Below, piece by piece: positions 44,894 through 53,305 of a stretch of DNA of 64,000 nt (positions are counted from its first letter, which is position 1; each line of letters opens with the position of its first letter). The translations under genes and the position numbers were made by a program. This DNA is from G963675935 sp963719005 (GTDB lineage: Bacteria; Planctomycetota; Planctomycetia; Pirellulales; Thermoguttaceae), in NCBI GenBank assembly GCA_963719005.1, contig CAVRAR010000002.1:248001-312000 (forward strand), given 5' to 3'. The notes under the pieces are model-generated. The model worked only from the letters and a program-made list of their open reading frames with translations. It was not told the origin of the DNA and made no database searches.

Positions 44894-46006
44894 TCATTTT
44901 TTCCACAAGACGTTTTTCAACCGTTCGACAGCCTCCCGAACGGTCCGATCGCAGCCGATCAGTTCTTCTGTCTTGCGGCAACCGTGCATTACAGTTGAAT
45001 GATCGCGGCCGCCGAAGTAGCCGCCGATCTGCTCTAAGCTCTGTTCGGTAAGTTGGCGGGCGAGGTACACCGCCACGCCGCGGGCCACAACCAGCGCCCG
45101 CCGCCGCACCGGGCTGCGCAGATCGGCCAGGCGTAGCGAAAAATGCCGCGACGTAGCCAAGGCGATCTCATGCAGACTCGGCCGACGCTTGCCGCTCCGC
45201 TTGGCAACGTAGCGTCGTGCCGCCTCCACGTCAAACGGATCCTTCTGAAACTCGGCGGGCACGGCCAATTGAAACAGCGCCCCGGCCAACTCCGGCACGG
45301 TGGCGACCAGCCCTTCGGCCAGCACGCGGGCGACCGGTTCGGGCAGCGGAATGTCGCGAAGCGCGGCCAGTTGTTCGAGGATTGCCAGCCGGGCTTCGAC
45401 GCCGGGGGGCGACAACGGAACCATCAGGCCGGCGGTCAAGCGGCTTCGCAACGTAGGGAGAATGCCCGGCAACGCCGCCGGCGGGACGGACGTCGTCACG
45501 ACCACCCAACGATTCTCCGCCACCAGGGCGTCGAGCGTGTGAATCAACTCCTCCTGAGCGTTCAGCTTGCCCGATTTGCGAGTGGCCAACATGCCGAGGT
45601 CTTCGACCACCAGGAAAGCGGCGTCGCGGTGCTTCATGCGAAACTCATCGACGGCCTGGGTCTCGATGGCATCGGCCAGTTCGCGGGCGAAATCGACCGC
45701 CGTGGTGCAGACGACCCGTTGCCGACGGTCGCGGGCTTTCCATGCCGCCGCCAGACCGTGGGCCAGATGCGACTTGCCCGTGCCGCTCGGGCCGTAGAAC
45801 ACCAGCGGATTGTAGCCGCTGGTCGGCCCTTCGACGACCGAGCGGACGGCGACCTCGACCAACCGGTTTTCGGGTCCGGCGACAAAATGGCGCGCCGCGA
45901 CCGTGCCGCCCTGTTTAGCGGCGGATTCGAGCGGTCTCCCCGGCAGAGGGATGTCAACAACGCCGTCCACCATGTCGGCTCCGTCCTCTTTTTTGGAAGC
46001 CGCCAT
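44894..46006 (-). CDS. dnaA: Chromosomal replication initiator DnaA
   Basis: 370 residues. AAA+ core: FVAGPENRLVEVAVRSVVEG, Walker A YGPSGTGKSHLAHGL, Walker B LVVEDLGMLATRK. C-terminal DNA-binding domain with the signature GGYFGGRDHSTVMHGCRKTE. It opens the origin and loads the helicase. The protein is ~80 residues shorter than usual because domain I and the linker are very short, which I have seen in planctomycete DnaA. The gene order dnaA-dnaN-dciA-gyrB supports the origin location. Confidence 0.95.
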   Translation of the reverse strand: MAASKKEDGADMVDGVVDIPLPGRPLESAAKQGGTVAARHFVAGPENRLVEVAVRSVVEGPTSGYNPLVFYGPSGTGKSHLAHGLAAAWKARDRRQRVVCTTAVDFARELADAIETQAVDEFRMKHRDAAFLVVEDLGMLATRKSGKLNAQEELIHTLDALVAENRWVVVTTSVPPAALPGILPTLRSRLTAGLMVPLSPPGVEARLAILEQLAALRDIPLPEPVARVLAEGLVATVPELAGALFQLAVPAEFQKDPFDVEAARRYVAKRSGKRRPSLHEIALATSRHFSLRLADLRSPVRRRALVVARGVAVYLARQLTEQSLEQIGGYFGGRDHSTVMHGCRKTEELIGCDRTVREAVERLKNVLWKK

Positions 46007-46092
46007 TGTAGCATTTCCGCGGCAAGTCTACGAGGTGGCTGCGGCCGGCAAAATGGCGGGATTTCGTGCGGTTTGACGCAAACCTCAGACTG

Positions 46093-46172
46093 CCAGTAGC
46101 CGGGAGCTAACAACTCCCGGAGAGAAGTCACGATCCAGTGCGTTCCGGGACCTGTTAGCTCCCGGCTATTGG
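46093..46172. repeat. Inverted repeat upstream of dnaA
   Basis: 20-bp arms CCAGTAGCCGGGAGCTAACA (46093-46112) and TGTTAGCTCCCGGCTATTGG (46153-46172) with one mismatch. The loop also contains ACTCCCGG. It lies in the space between the dnaA promoter region and the convergent end of the next gene. Confidence 0.7.
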
Positions 46173-46198
46173 CTTTCCCAGCGGTGGAGGTTCGTCCC

Positions 46199-46915
46199 TC
46201 AGTTCCGCCGTGACATGAATAGTTGCAGGATGTACCAGAACAGCAGGGCCACCGAGGCGAACAGGGCCAGCGCCGCCGCAACGTGCTGGCCGATGCGGTA
46301 ATGCAGCATCACGTTCGAGGTGTCGTAGAGGATATAGCCGCAGGCCAGGGCGATCATCGCGTAGATGAAGATCGGGCCGAGGTTGAACTGGAAGAGAACG
46401 GCGACGACGATGAGGCCGAGGGCTGCAAGACCGCCAAACAACAAAATGGTCCGCAGGAACGAAAAATCCTTACGGGTGATAAAGACAATGGCGGTCAGGC
46501 CGCCGAACAGGAATAGGGTCGTTACTGCGGCCGCCGAAATGGCCCCCGGAGCGGCGTTCTCCGCGATGTAGAGCAGCGGAACGAAGATGATCGACTCGGC
46601 GAAGACGTACAACCCTAAGCCCGCGTATTGCATGGCAAGGCTTGTGGCCGACGTGGCCCAACTGTTGGCAATGAAGCTGACGACCATGAACAGGCCGAGG
46701 ACGATCAGCCAACTAAACTGGCCGCCGAGCATGGTTTTGACCAAGCCGGCGGTGAACGGCAGATGGAGCAAGATCGCTTCGAGAATGACGAACAGTCCGA
46801 TTGCTCCGGCGAGGTGGAGATAGGTCTTGGTGATAAAGCTGGTCCGCTGATCGACATCGGCCTGGGCGGCCAGCGTGCCCAGTGGCGACTGGTAGGGGTT
46901 TTCGGCGTAGTTCAT
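46199..46915 (-). CDS. BAX inhibitor-1 (YccA/TMBIM) family membrane protein
   Basis: 238 residues, seven predicted membrane segments (TYLHLAGAIGLFVILEAILL, WLIVLGLFMVVSFIA, LGLYVFAESIIFVPLLY, and more), then the family end GYILYDTSNVMLHYRIGQ, which contains the conserved acidic di-residue. Members form pH-sensitive calcium leak channels or regulate membrane proteases (YccA with FtsH). A long frame upstream to 47326 is a shadow. Confidence 0.88.
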   Translation of the reverse strand: MNYAENPYQSPLGTLAAQADVDQRTSFITKTYLHLAGAIGLFVILEAILLHLPFTAGLVKTMLGGQFSWLIVLGLFMVVSFIANSWATSATSLAMQYAGLGLYVFAESIIFVPLLYIAENAAPGAISAAAVTTLFLFGGLTAIVFITRKDFSFLRTILLFGGLAALGLIVVAVLFQFNLGPIFIYAMIALACGYILYDTSNVMLHYRIGQHVAAALALFASVALLFWYILQLFMSRRN

Positions 46916-47197
46916 GGGACTTTCTCGGTAAGGGAGGTTGGTTTGTTCGGTGCCTGGTGACGGAAAGGTGCAGCGAAAGGGGACGGAGGACGTTGTCGGC
47001 AACGCGTTATCTATTTGCCGTGATCTTCGTCCGACAACCTCTTCCGTCCCCCCTCCTCTCCGGCCTACGGTAATTATAGGCCGCCGTGGAAATGTGAAAA
47101 GACGGATTCCCCCTCCGCGGCCGGTTGCCTCGGCGGGGGCGGATGCGTAAAATGTCGCGTCTGTTCTCGTAGTTCTCTGGAAACGAGGGGGAGTGCC

Positions 47198-47902
47198 ATG
47201 AAACGCCGCGAATTTCTGGCCGGATCGTTGGCCGCCGGGGCCGGACTCTTGGCCGCCGACCGGCTGTTTGCCGCTCGACGCCGAATCATCACCCGCAAAG
47301 GAGACCGAAAGATGCCGTTTCAACAACCGCCGCTGCCGTTTGCCATGACTGCCATGAAGCCGTTCCTATCGGAGGAGCAGTTGATGTATCACTACGGCAA
47401 GCACCACGCCGCGTATTTCAAGAATCTGAACGGCCTGGTCGAGGGCAAGCCGGAAGCGAACATGACGCTGCGCGAGGTGGTTATCCAGTCGCCGGCGGGC
47501 CCGGTGTTCAACAACGCGGCCCAGGCATGGAACCACAGCTTCTACTGGGATTGCATGAAGCCCGGCGGCGGCGAGCCGAACGGCGAACTGGCCGTCGCCA
47601 TCCGACGCGATTTCGGCAGCTTCGAGGCGTTTCGCAAGGCCATGTCCGAGGCCAGCGTCAAGCTGTTCGGCTCGGGCTGGGGCTGGCTGGCCTCCGACAA
47701 ACAGGGCAAGCTGGAAATCATGCCGCTCGGCAACGCCGACACGCCGCTGAAGCACGGCAAGGAGCCGGTGCTGACGATCGACGTTTGGGAGCACGCTTAC
47801 TACATCGACTACCGCAACGAGCGGGGAAAATACGTCGATGTCTTCTGGAACTTCGTCAATTGGCCCTTCGCCGCCAAGTGCTACGCCACTGCGAAGGCGT
47901 GA
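47198..47902 (+). CDS. Fe/Mn superoxide dismutase with a Tat signal
   Basis: 234 residues. MKRREFLAGSLAAGAGLLAA is a twin-arginine signal peptide; export of a folded, metal-loaded enzyme is implied. The mature part holds metal ligands: HYGKHHAAY (first His), AWNHSFYWDC (second His) and DVWEHAYYIDY (Asp and His). Catalyses dismutation of superoxide outside the cytoplasm. The extra exported lead is unusual for this family, which is usually cytosolic. Fe versus Mn cannot be set from sequence alone. Confidence 0.9.
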   Translation: MKRREFLAGSLAAGAGLLAADRLFAARRRIITRKGDRKMPFQQPPLPFAMTAMKPFLSEEQLMYHYGKHHAAYFKNLNGLVEGKPEANMTLREVVIQSPAGPVFNNAAQAWNHSFYWDCMKPGGGEPNGELAVAIRRDFGSFEAFRKAMSEASVKLFGSGWGWLASDKQGKLEIMPLGNADTPLKHGKEPVLTIDVWEHAYYIDYRNERGKYVDVFWNFVNWPFAAKCYATAKA

Positions 47903-47936
47903 AGAGTATGATGTGGGAAGACGATTTGTCATCAAT

Positions 47937-48015
47937 AGTGTGCCACTGCTTCGCAGAAGCAGTGCCGGGCGTAACGCGCCACTCTCGCACTGCTTGTTCC
48001 AAGCAGTGGCACACT
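47937..48015. repeat. Inverted repeat between the superoxide dismutase gene and miaB
   Basis: Perfect 15-bp arms AGTGTGCCACTGCTT (47937-47951) and AAGCAGTGGCACACT (48001-48015), with nested palindromes (CTTCGCAGAAG and CTTGTTCCAAG). Positioned between two convergent genes, it would serve as a bidirectional terminator. Confidence 0.7.
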
Positions 48016-48024
48016 GTTGGTCGG

Positions 48025-49521
48025 TCATCGCTGATCGCGACCAACGGCAACCCGGCCGAACAGGGTAAACGCATCGATCTTCTCGATGGTTACCGGCAGA
48101 ATGCGGCCGACAAGCTCGGGCGGACCGTCAAAGACGACGATTCGGTCGCAGGTCGTTCGGCCGACGAACTGTGTCCCCTCTCCCCTTGGGAGAGGGTTAG
48201 GGTGAGGGCGATCGTCTCGCGGGTCTTCCAACATCTCGATATCTGAGATCTCGACATTTGGAATCTGCTCCCGAGAGCGCCGTTTTTTCGCCACCTTGCT
48301 CGGCCCTTCGACGAGAATCTCGACCGTGCGGCCGAGAAACGGCTGATTGTCTTCCAACGAGATCGCGTTCTGAATCGCCAGTAACTCGTTGTTTCGCCGC
48401 CGCTTAACCGCCTCGGGCACGTCGTCCGCGTACAGATCGTCGGCCTTGGTGCCAGGGCGGCCGCTGTACTTGAAAATGAAGCTGTTCTTGAAGCGGGCGT
48501 TGCGCACCAGATCGGCCGTCCGCCGGAAGTCCTCGTCGGTCTCGCCGCAGAAGCCGACGATAAAATCGCTGGTTACCGCTACGTGCGGGAGCATGTGGCG
48601 AACGAGGGCGAGCATCTCGTGGTAGTCCTCGACCGTGTAGCCACGTTTCATCCGCCCCAGAATTGCGTTCGACCCGCTCTGGGCCGGAACGTGCAAGTAG
48701 GGCGAAACTTTCGGCAAGTCGCGCATCGCCTGGACCAGTGTGGTGGTCATGTGCCTCGGGTGATTGGTGACAAATCGAAACCGGCGGATGCCGTCGATCT
48801 CATGCAGCATATAAAGCAAGTCGGCCAACTCGATTCTGAGCGGGCCGGTCGCATCGCGGTAGCTGTTGACCGTCTGTCCGAGCAGCGTCACTTCGAGGCA
48901 GCCGTGATCGGCGAGGCGGCGGACCTCTGCGACGATTTCGGCGGCCGGGCGGCTCTGTTCCGGCCCGCGCACGCGCGGCACCACGCAGTAGGTGCAGAAC
49001 TTGTCGCAGCCGAACATGATTCGCACCATCGCCTGATGCGGCGCCGGTCGGGGGACGGCCGTTCGGTCGGGCGCGAACTGGACGAAGCTTCGTTGGACCG
49101 CGGCTCGATCGCCACCAATCCGGTCGAGACTGATTTCCAACTGCGGCCCGCCGCCGGCGGCGACTCTTTCGATCAATTCCGGCAGCCGGCCCAACTGGCC
49201 CGGCCCCACAACGAGATCGACGTGCGGGGCGCGGCGAAAGATTTCGTGCCGGTCTTTTTGAGCCATGCAGCCGAGCACACCGATGATCAGTTCGGGCCGC
49301 TGCTGCTTGAGTTCCTTCAAGCGGCCCAACAGGCTGTAGATTTTGTCTTCGGCATGTTGGCGGACGCTGCACGTGTTCAGCAGGATCGTGTCGGCCCGTC
49401 CCATCGCATCGACCTGTCGGTGGCCCGCGCGGAGCAACTCGGCAGCGATCAACTCGCTGTCGAGGATGTTCATCTGGCAGCCGACGGTTTCGATGAAGAA
49501 ATGGCGGAGCATGAAGTCCAT
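48025..49521 (-). CDS. miaB: tRNA 2-methylthio-N6-dimethylallyladenosine synthase MiaB with an in-frame repeat
   Basis: 498 residues. The UPF0004 domain (FIETVGCQMNILDSELIA, NTCSVRQHAEDK), the radical SAM cluster (GCDKFCTYCVVPRVRG, CxxxCxxC) and the C-terminal TRAM domain (GRTVEILVEGPSK, RIVVFDGPPELVG) identify it. It adds a methylthio group to A37 of tRNAs. About 35 extra residues split the TRAM domain, ending in RPHPNPLPRGEG, which is the translation of the CCCTCTCCC repeat. Start ATG 49521; another ATG at 49512. Confidence 0.93.
   Translation of the reverse strand: MDFMLRHFFIETVGCQMNILDSELIAAELLRAGHRQVDAMGRADTILLNTCSVRQHAEDKIYSLLGRLKELKQQRPELIIGVLGCMAQKDRHEIFRRAPHVDLVVGPGQLGRLPELIERVAAGGGPQLEISLDRIGGDRAAVQRSFVQFAPDRTAVPRPAPHQAMVRIMFGCDKFCTYCVVPRVRGPEQSRPAAEIVAEVRRLADHGCLEVTLLGQTVNSYRDATGPLRIELADLLYMLHEIDGIRRFRFVTNHPRHMTTTLVQAMRDLPKVSPYLHVPAQSGSNAILGRMKRGYTVEDYHEMLALVRHMLPHVAVTSDFIVGFCGETDEDFRRTADLVRNARFKNSFIFKYSGRPGTKADDLYADDVPEAVKRRRNNELLAIQNAISLEDNQPFLGRTVEILVEGPSKVAKKRRSREQIPNVEISDIEMLEDPRDDRPHPNPLPRGEGTQFVGRTTCDRIVVFDGPPELVGRILPVTIEKIDAFTLFGRVAVGRDQR
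48168..48285. repeat. Repeat insert inside the miaB TRAM domain
   Basis: The CCTCTCCCCTTGGGAGAGGG repeat at 48176-48214 and an adjoining GATATCTGAGATCTCGACAT palindrome at about 48237-48260 are translated in frame in miaB (residues VEISDIEMLEDPRDDRP, then HPNPLPRGEG). Related MiaB proteins have only a few residues at this loop. Confidence 0.75.
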
Positions 49522-49628
49522 TGTAACAGAGGGAGGAGACGCCGGAAACGCAGAACCGATCGCGAACGGGCGATGAAGACCAGCAAGCGGCTTTTCCGGC
49601 CACACGAAGCCCCGATCTTTTCTCCCAC

Positions 49629-50420
49629 CTACTTGCGCTGCCGTTCGTAGGCATCGCGGATGGCAGCGGCGAGTCGGTTCGAGTTTACTTCATAACCGGA
49701 GAACTCGCTGATGTTGTCGCGGTTGAGATGAAGCTGGCCCTCGCCCACGTTTCCGCGGTGCTGCCCGGTCGAGTAGTACCGATTGGAACTCGTTTCCTTG
49801 GATGTTAACACCCAGTGTCGAATTACATCGCGCCAAACGCCGATCCAGACAAAAACGTCGCAGCAAGCGGGCTTGACCTATTGGAAGTTCATGTCGAACC
49901 GCTCGGTCGAATCCGAAGCCAATGCCTTGACATAGAGCGGTTCGTCGCTGTCGAAATCTACGGCACGGGACGCCTTTACTTCGATTTTGATCCTGCCGTC
50001 CAGCAGAAAGTCATATTCACCGGAATAGGACGGGTCCAGCTTCTTTGACGGCTTCTGGAGTTCTGGAACTAACTCCTTGAGATGTCCTTGTGCCCAGGCT
50101 TCCCCAAATCCTCGCGGCGCACCAATCTCGAAGATGTAAAGGAACATATTTCGCGAGATATATGCGTCTCGCAACTCGATGTATTCATCGTGTGTCAGCT
50201 TGTTCGCGGCGAACAAGGCGGCAATAATGTACTCGTACTCATTGAACGGATACATCGATATCAGCGTATCGAGGCTCGCGCGAAACACTTCCGCGTTTGG
50301 CAGGGTCGCTACGAGGTCATCAAGTTCTGCGCGAAGCTTTTCCACGACGGCCCTCAAAACAGCGACGGTTGCGCAACATGCGACTTGACCGTAGCGGTGC
50401 TTGCGCCTGCAGGACGCCAT
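49629..50420 (-). pseudogene. Type II restriction endonuclease, broken by an in-frame TAG
   Basis: On the minus strand. The PD-(D/E)XK core is YDFLLDGRIKIEVKASR (Asp and Glu-x-Lys). The frame stops at a TAG (49878-49880) after RFDMNFQ but carries on in the same frame with VKPACCDVFVWIGVW and then HRGNVGEGQLHLNRDNISEF to 49629, so one CAG-to-TAG change explains the break. The product would be ~260 residues. The start at ATG 50420 overlaps the methyltransferase end by 100 bp; a later start is possible. It is the expected cutter of the neighbouring modification enzyme. Confidence 0.65.
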
Positions 50421-51357
50421 TTGTTCGGCAAACGTACTGATCCTCGAATGCATGGCCATTCTGCCAGCCGAGGCGGCCGGTCCGCCGGAAATGCTCCAGG
50501 CGGCGAATCGTAATTTCGCAGAATAACGGATCAATATCCATAGTAGCACACCGCCGCGAATTGATCTCCGCGCTCAGGAGAGTGGTGCCGGAGTGTGAGA
50601 AAAAATCAACGACCGTGTCGCCAGGATCGGAACTTGCCCTGATGATGCGGTCGATGGATTTCAACGGCTTCTGCGCATAGCAGCCGGAGACGTTTTCCTC
50701 CATCCGATAGAATACTTGCTGCACGTCCACCCAGACATTTCCGGCACGGATATTCTCGGACTTGCTTCTCTCGATGTTTTCGGTGAACTCGCCGCCCACT
50801 TGCTTGTAGTATCCTTGAAGGATTTTGGGAATGTCAGTGTATTCGGCGTCGACGTGAAAAGCGGGATGACCTTTGACGTAATAGAGGAGTTCCTGCCTGA
50901 CGGCCATCCAATTCCTCTGGGTGCCGTATCCGCGTTGGTTTCGCACGGTAATGAAGCTGCGAGGACGGAACGGCTGCCCGCGCATCATCACCATGAAATC
51001 GGGCAACGGCTGAAAGCCGTCGTTCTGGTCGGCACCAAGCCACACATAAAACGAGGAATCGGCTTCCAGAATTCGCTCGGTATTCTCCACCCACCGTGCG
51101 CACCAGTCGATGAATTCGCACAAGGGACGCTCATCGAAAGCGACCAGATTATAGGGCGGATCATGAATTGCCAGTGACGCCCTTCGCCCGGCCAAGAGTT
51201 GCTCGACTTGCTCGCGTGAAGAAGCGTCGATGCATCCGACACGATGTCCGGCGATGGGATCCTCCCAGATCTCTCCCGCCTTCAATCGACAGAACGGCAA
51301 CAGCGCCTCTCGGGCTTCCGAGTGCTCGTCCAATCGCGGCAGGGGATTGTTTTTCAT
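50320..51357 (-). CDS. Type II DNA methyltransferase (N6-adenine or N4-cytosine)
   Basis: 345 residues. Catalytic motif DPPYN in AIHDPPYNLVAFDE comes first and the SAM-binding motif DFFSHSGTTLLSAEI later, which is the beta-class order. The region between holds the target recognition parts. It overlaps the 5' end of the nuclease gene. It sits 33 bp after gcvPA, on the same strand. A second, unrelated methyltransferase is at 27414-29135. Confidence 0.87.
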   Translation of the reverse strand: MKNNPLPRLDEHSEAREALLPFCRLKAGEIWEDPIAGHRVGCIDASSREQVEQLLAGRRASLAIHDPPYNLVAFDERPLCEFIDWCARWVENTERILEADSSFYVWLGADQNDGFQPLPDFMVMMRGQPFRPRSFITVRNQRGYGTQRNWMAVRQELLYYVKGHPAFHVDAEYTDIPKILQGYYKQVGGEFTENIERSKSENIRAGNVWVDVQQVFYRMEENVSGCYAQKPLKSIDRIIRASSDPGDTVVDFFSHSGTTLLSAEINSRRCATMDIDPLFCEITIRRLEHFRRTGRLGWQNGHAFEDQYVCRTNGVLQAQAPLRSSRMLRNRRCFEGRRGKASRRT

Positions 51358-51390
51358 ATTCGTCCGTGAATTGTGGCGTCGCCCCCTATC

Positions 51391-52733
51391 TTAACACGCC
51401 CCCAACGTCATTGCCAACCGGTCGATCTCCGCCTTTGTCCGCTTTTCCGTTACAGCCACCAAAATGCAATCGGCCAACTGCGGATACCAGCGGCCCAACG
51501 GAACGCCGGCGAAAATTTTCGCTTGCAGGGCCTTTTCGATCAATGAGTCGACCGAGCCGTTCTTCACGCGGACGACAAACTCCTTGAACGTCGGCCGATC
51601 GAACGCCGGCGAAAGCGACGGCACGGCGGCCAATCGCTCGGCGGCATAACGAGCTTTTTGCAGACATAGCTCGGCGACGTTGCGCATGCCGGCTGGGCCC
51701 ATCAGCGACAGATAGACCGTCGCCCGGAGGGCCAGCAGGCCCTGGTTGGTGCAGATGTTGCTGGTGGCTTTTTCGCGGCGGATGTGTTGCTCGCGGGTTT
51801 GCAGCGTCAGCACCCAGCAGCGACGGCCGCGGCGATCGACGGTCTGGCCGACGAGCCGGCCGGGCATGCGGCGCAAGAACTGCTCGCGGCAGGCCATGAT
51901 GCCCAGATACGGCCCGCCGAAGGCCATCGGGTTGCCCAGCGATTGCCCTTCGGCCACGACGATGTCGGCCCCGTACTCGCCCGGCCGCTTCAAGAGCCCC
52001 AGGCTGATCGGATCGACCGACGACGACGAACAACGCCCCGCTTCTTATGGGCGATTTCGGCCAGTTGCTCGACCTCTTCCAGGCAGCCGAAGAAGTTCGG
52101 ATGTTGCACCAGCACACACGCCGTCTCGGCGTTCACGGCCGCGGCAAGCTCCGACGCCTTGAGGGTGCCATCGGGCGTGTCCAGCGTGACCAGTTCGGCG
52201 CCCTGGTTGGCCAGATACGTGGCCAGAATCTGCCGGTGCTCGGGATGGACGCTCGCCGCGGTCACGATTCGCCGGCGGCCGGTGGTGTGCATGGCCATCA
52301 GCACGGCCTCGGCCGCCGCGCTGCCGCCGTCGTACATGCTGGCGTTCGAAACGTCCATGCCGGTCAGTTCCGCGACGAGCGTCTGATACTCGAAGAACGC
52401 TTGCAGGCTGCCCTGGCTGGCCTCGGCCTGATAGGGCGTGTAGGCGGTGTAGAACTCGCTGCGGGCGGCAACCATATCGACCACGGCGGGAATGAAGTGG
52501 TCGTAGCTGCCGCCGCCGAGGAAGCACGCCGCCTCGTCGGCCGAGGTGTTTTGGGCCGCCAGTTCCGACACGTGCGCCGTCAATTCCAGTTCGCCCAAGC
52601 CCGGCGGAACGCACAGCCCGCGGGTCATCCGCAATTCGGCGGGAATCATCGAAAACAACTCGTCGATCGACGCCGCGCCGATCGCTTCCAACATCGCACG
52701 ACGATCGGATTCGGTATTGGGGAAATAGGGCAT
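51391..52733 (-). CDS. gcvPA: Glycine dehydrogenase subunit 1 of the glycine cleavage system (one frameshift)
   Basis: About 447 residues of the split P-protein N-terminal half. MPYFPNTESDRRAMLEAIGA, then CFLGGGSYDHFIPAVVD, SMYDGGSAAAEAVLMAMHTT and, after the break, ADIVVAEGQSLGNPMAFGGP. Near 52030 the coding frame shifts from KKRG to LFVVVDPISLG; one missing base restores it. It decarboxylates glycine with PLP and passes the aminomethyl group to GcvH. Its partner gcvPB, usually next downstream, is absent; a restriction-modification pair occupies that place. Confidence 0.88.
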
Positions 52734-52756
52734 TGTGAACTCCGCGAGAAACGGCA

Positions 52757-52912
52757 AAACTCGAACGGAAACAGAATGACGAAGCTCGAATGACGAATGA
52801 CGAAGGAATGACGAAGCTCAAATGACGAAACGCTGCAGGAACGCACATTCGTCATTCGGGTTTCGAGCTTCTTTCGTCATTCGTCATTCGAGCTTCGTCA
52901 TTTCTCCTAATG
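52757..52912. repeat. ATGACGAA tandem/inverted repeat
   Basis: Many copies of ATGACGAA and its mirror TTCGTCAT, in two blocks (52771-52829 and 52848-52907) that can pair. It separates gcvH and gcvPA. Its origin is unclear. Confidence 0.65.
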
Positions 52913-53305
52913 CTGCTCTTCTTCGCACTGTTTCTTATACGCCGCTTCGTCGAGCAGATTGGCCAAGCCGGCGTCGTTGCTGATCTTGATCTTGATGAAC
53001 CAGCCGGCGTTGTACGGATCATCGGCAAGGTGTTCGAGCTTGTCGGCAATTGCAGTGTTGGCGGCGGCAACTTCGCCGTCGACCGGGCTGTAAAGGTCGC
53101 TGACGGCCTTGACCGATTCGATCTCGCCGAACGGCTGGCCGGCCGTCACGCGGGCGCCGACCTTTGGCAACTCGATGTGGACCAGATCGGTCAGCATTTC
53201 CAGCGCGAAGGCGGTCAGGCCGACCGTGGCGGTCTTTCCGCCGGCCGGGTCGTTTTCCACCCGCACCCATTCGTGCGTCTTGGCATACAGCAGTTTTTCG
53301 GACAT
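52907..53305 (-). CDS. gcvH: Glycine cleavage system H protein
   Basis: 132 residues. The lipoylation site lies in FGEIESVKAVSDLYSPVDG (the Lys carries lipoate). It shuttles the aminomethyl group between P, T and L proteins. The ATG overlaps the gcvT stop (TAATG), so translation is coupled. The order gcvT-gcvH-gcvPA is typical. Confidence 0.95.
   Translation of the reverse strand: MSEKLLYAKTHEWVRVENDPAGGKTATVGLTAFALEMLTDLVHIELPKVGARVTAGQPFGEIESVKAVSDLYSPVDGEVAAANTAIADKLEHLADDPYNAGWFIKIKISNDAGLANLLDEAAYKKQCEEEQH

Noticed and set aside
52757..52912. CRISPR array
   Set aside because: The repeats are short (ATGACGAA), irregular and without unique spacers of constant length; they pair as inverted blocks. 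No cas genes are in the window.
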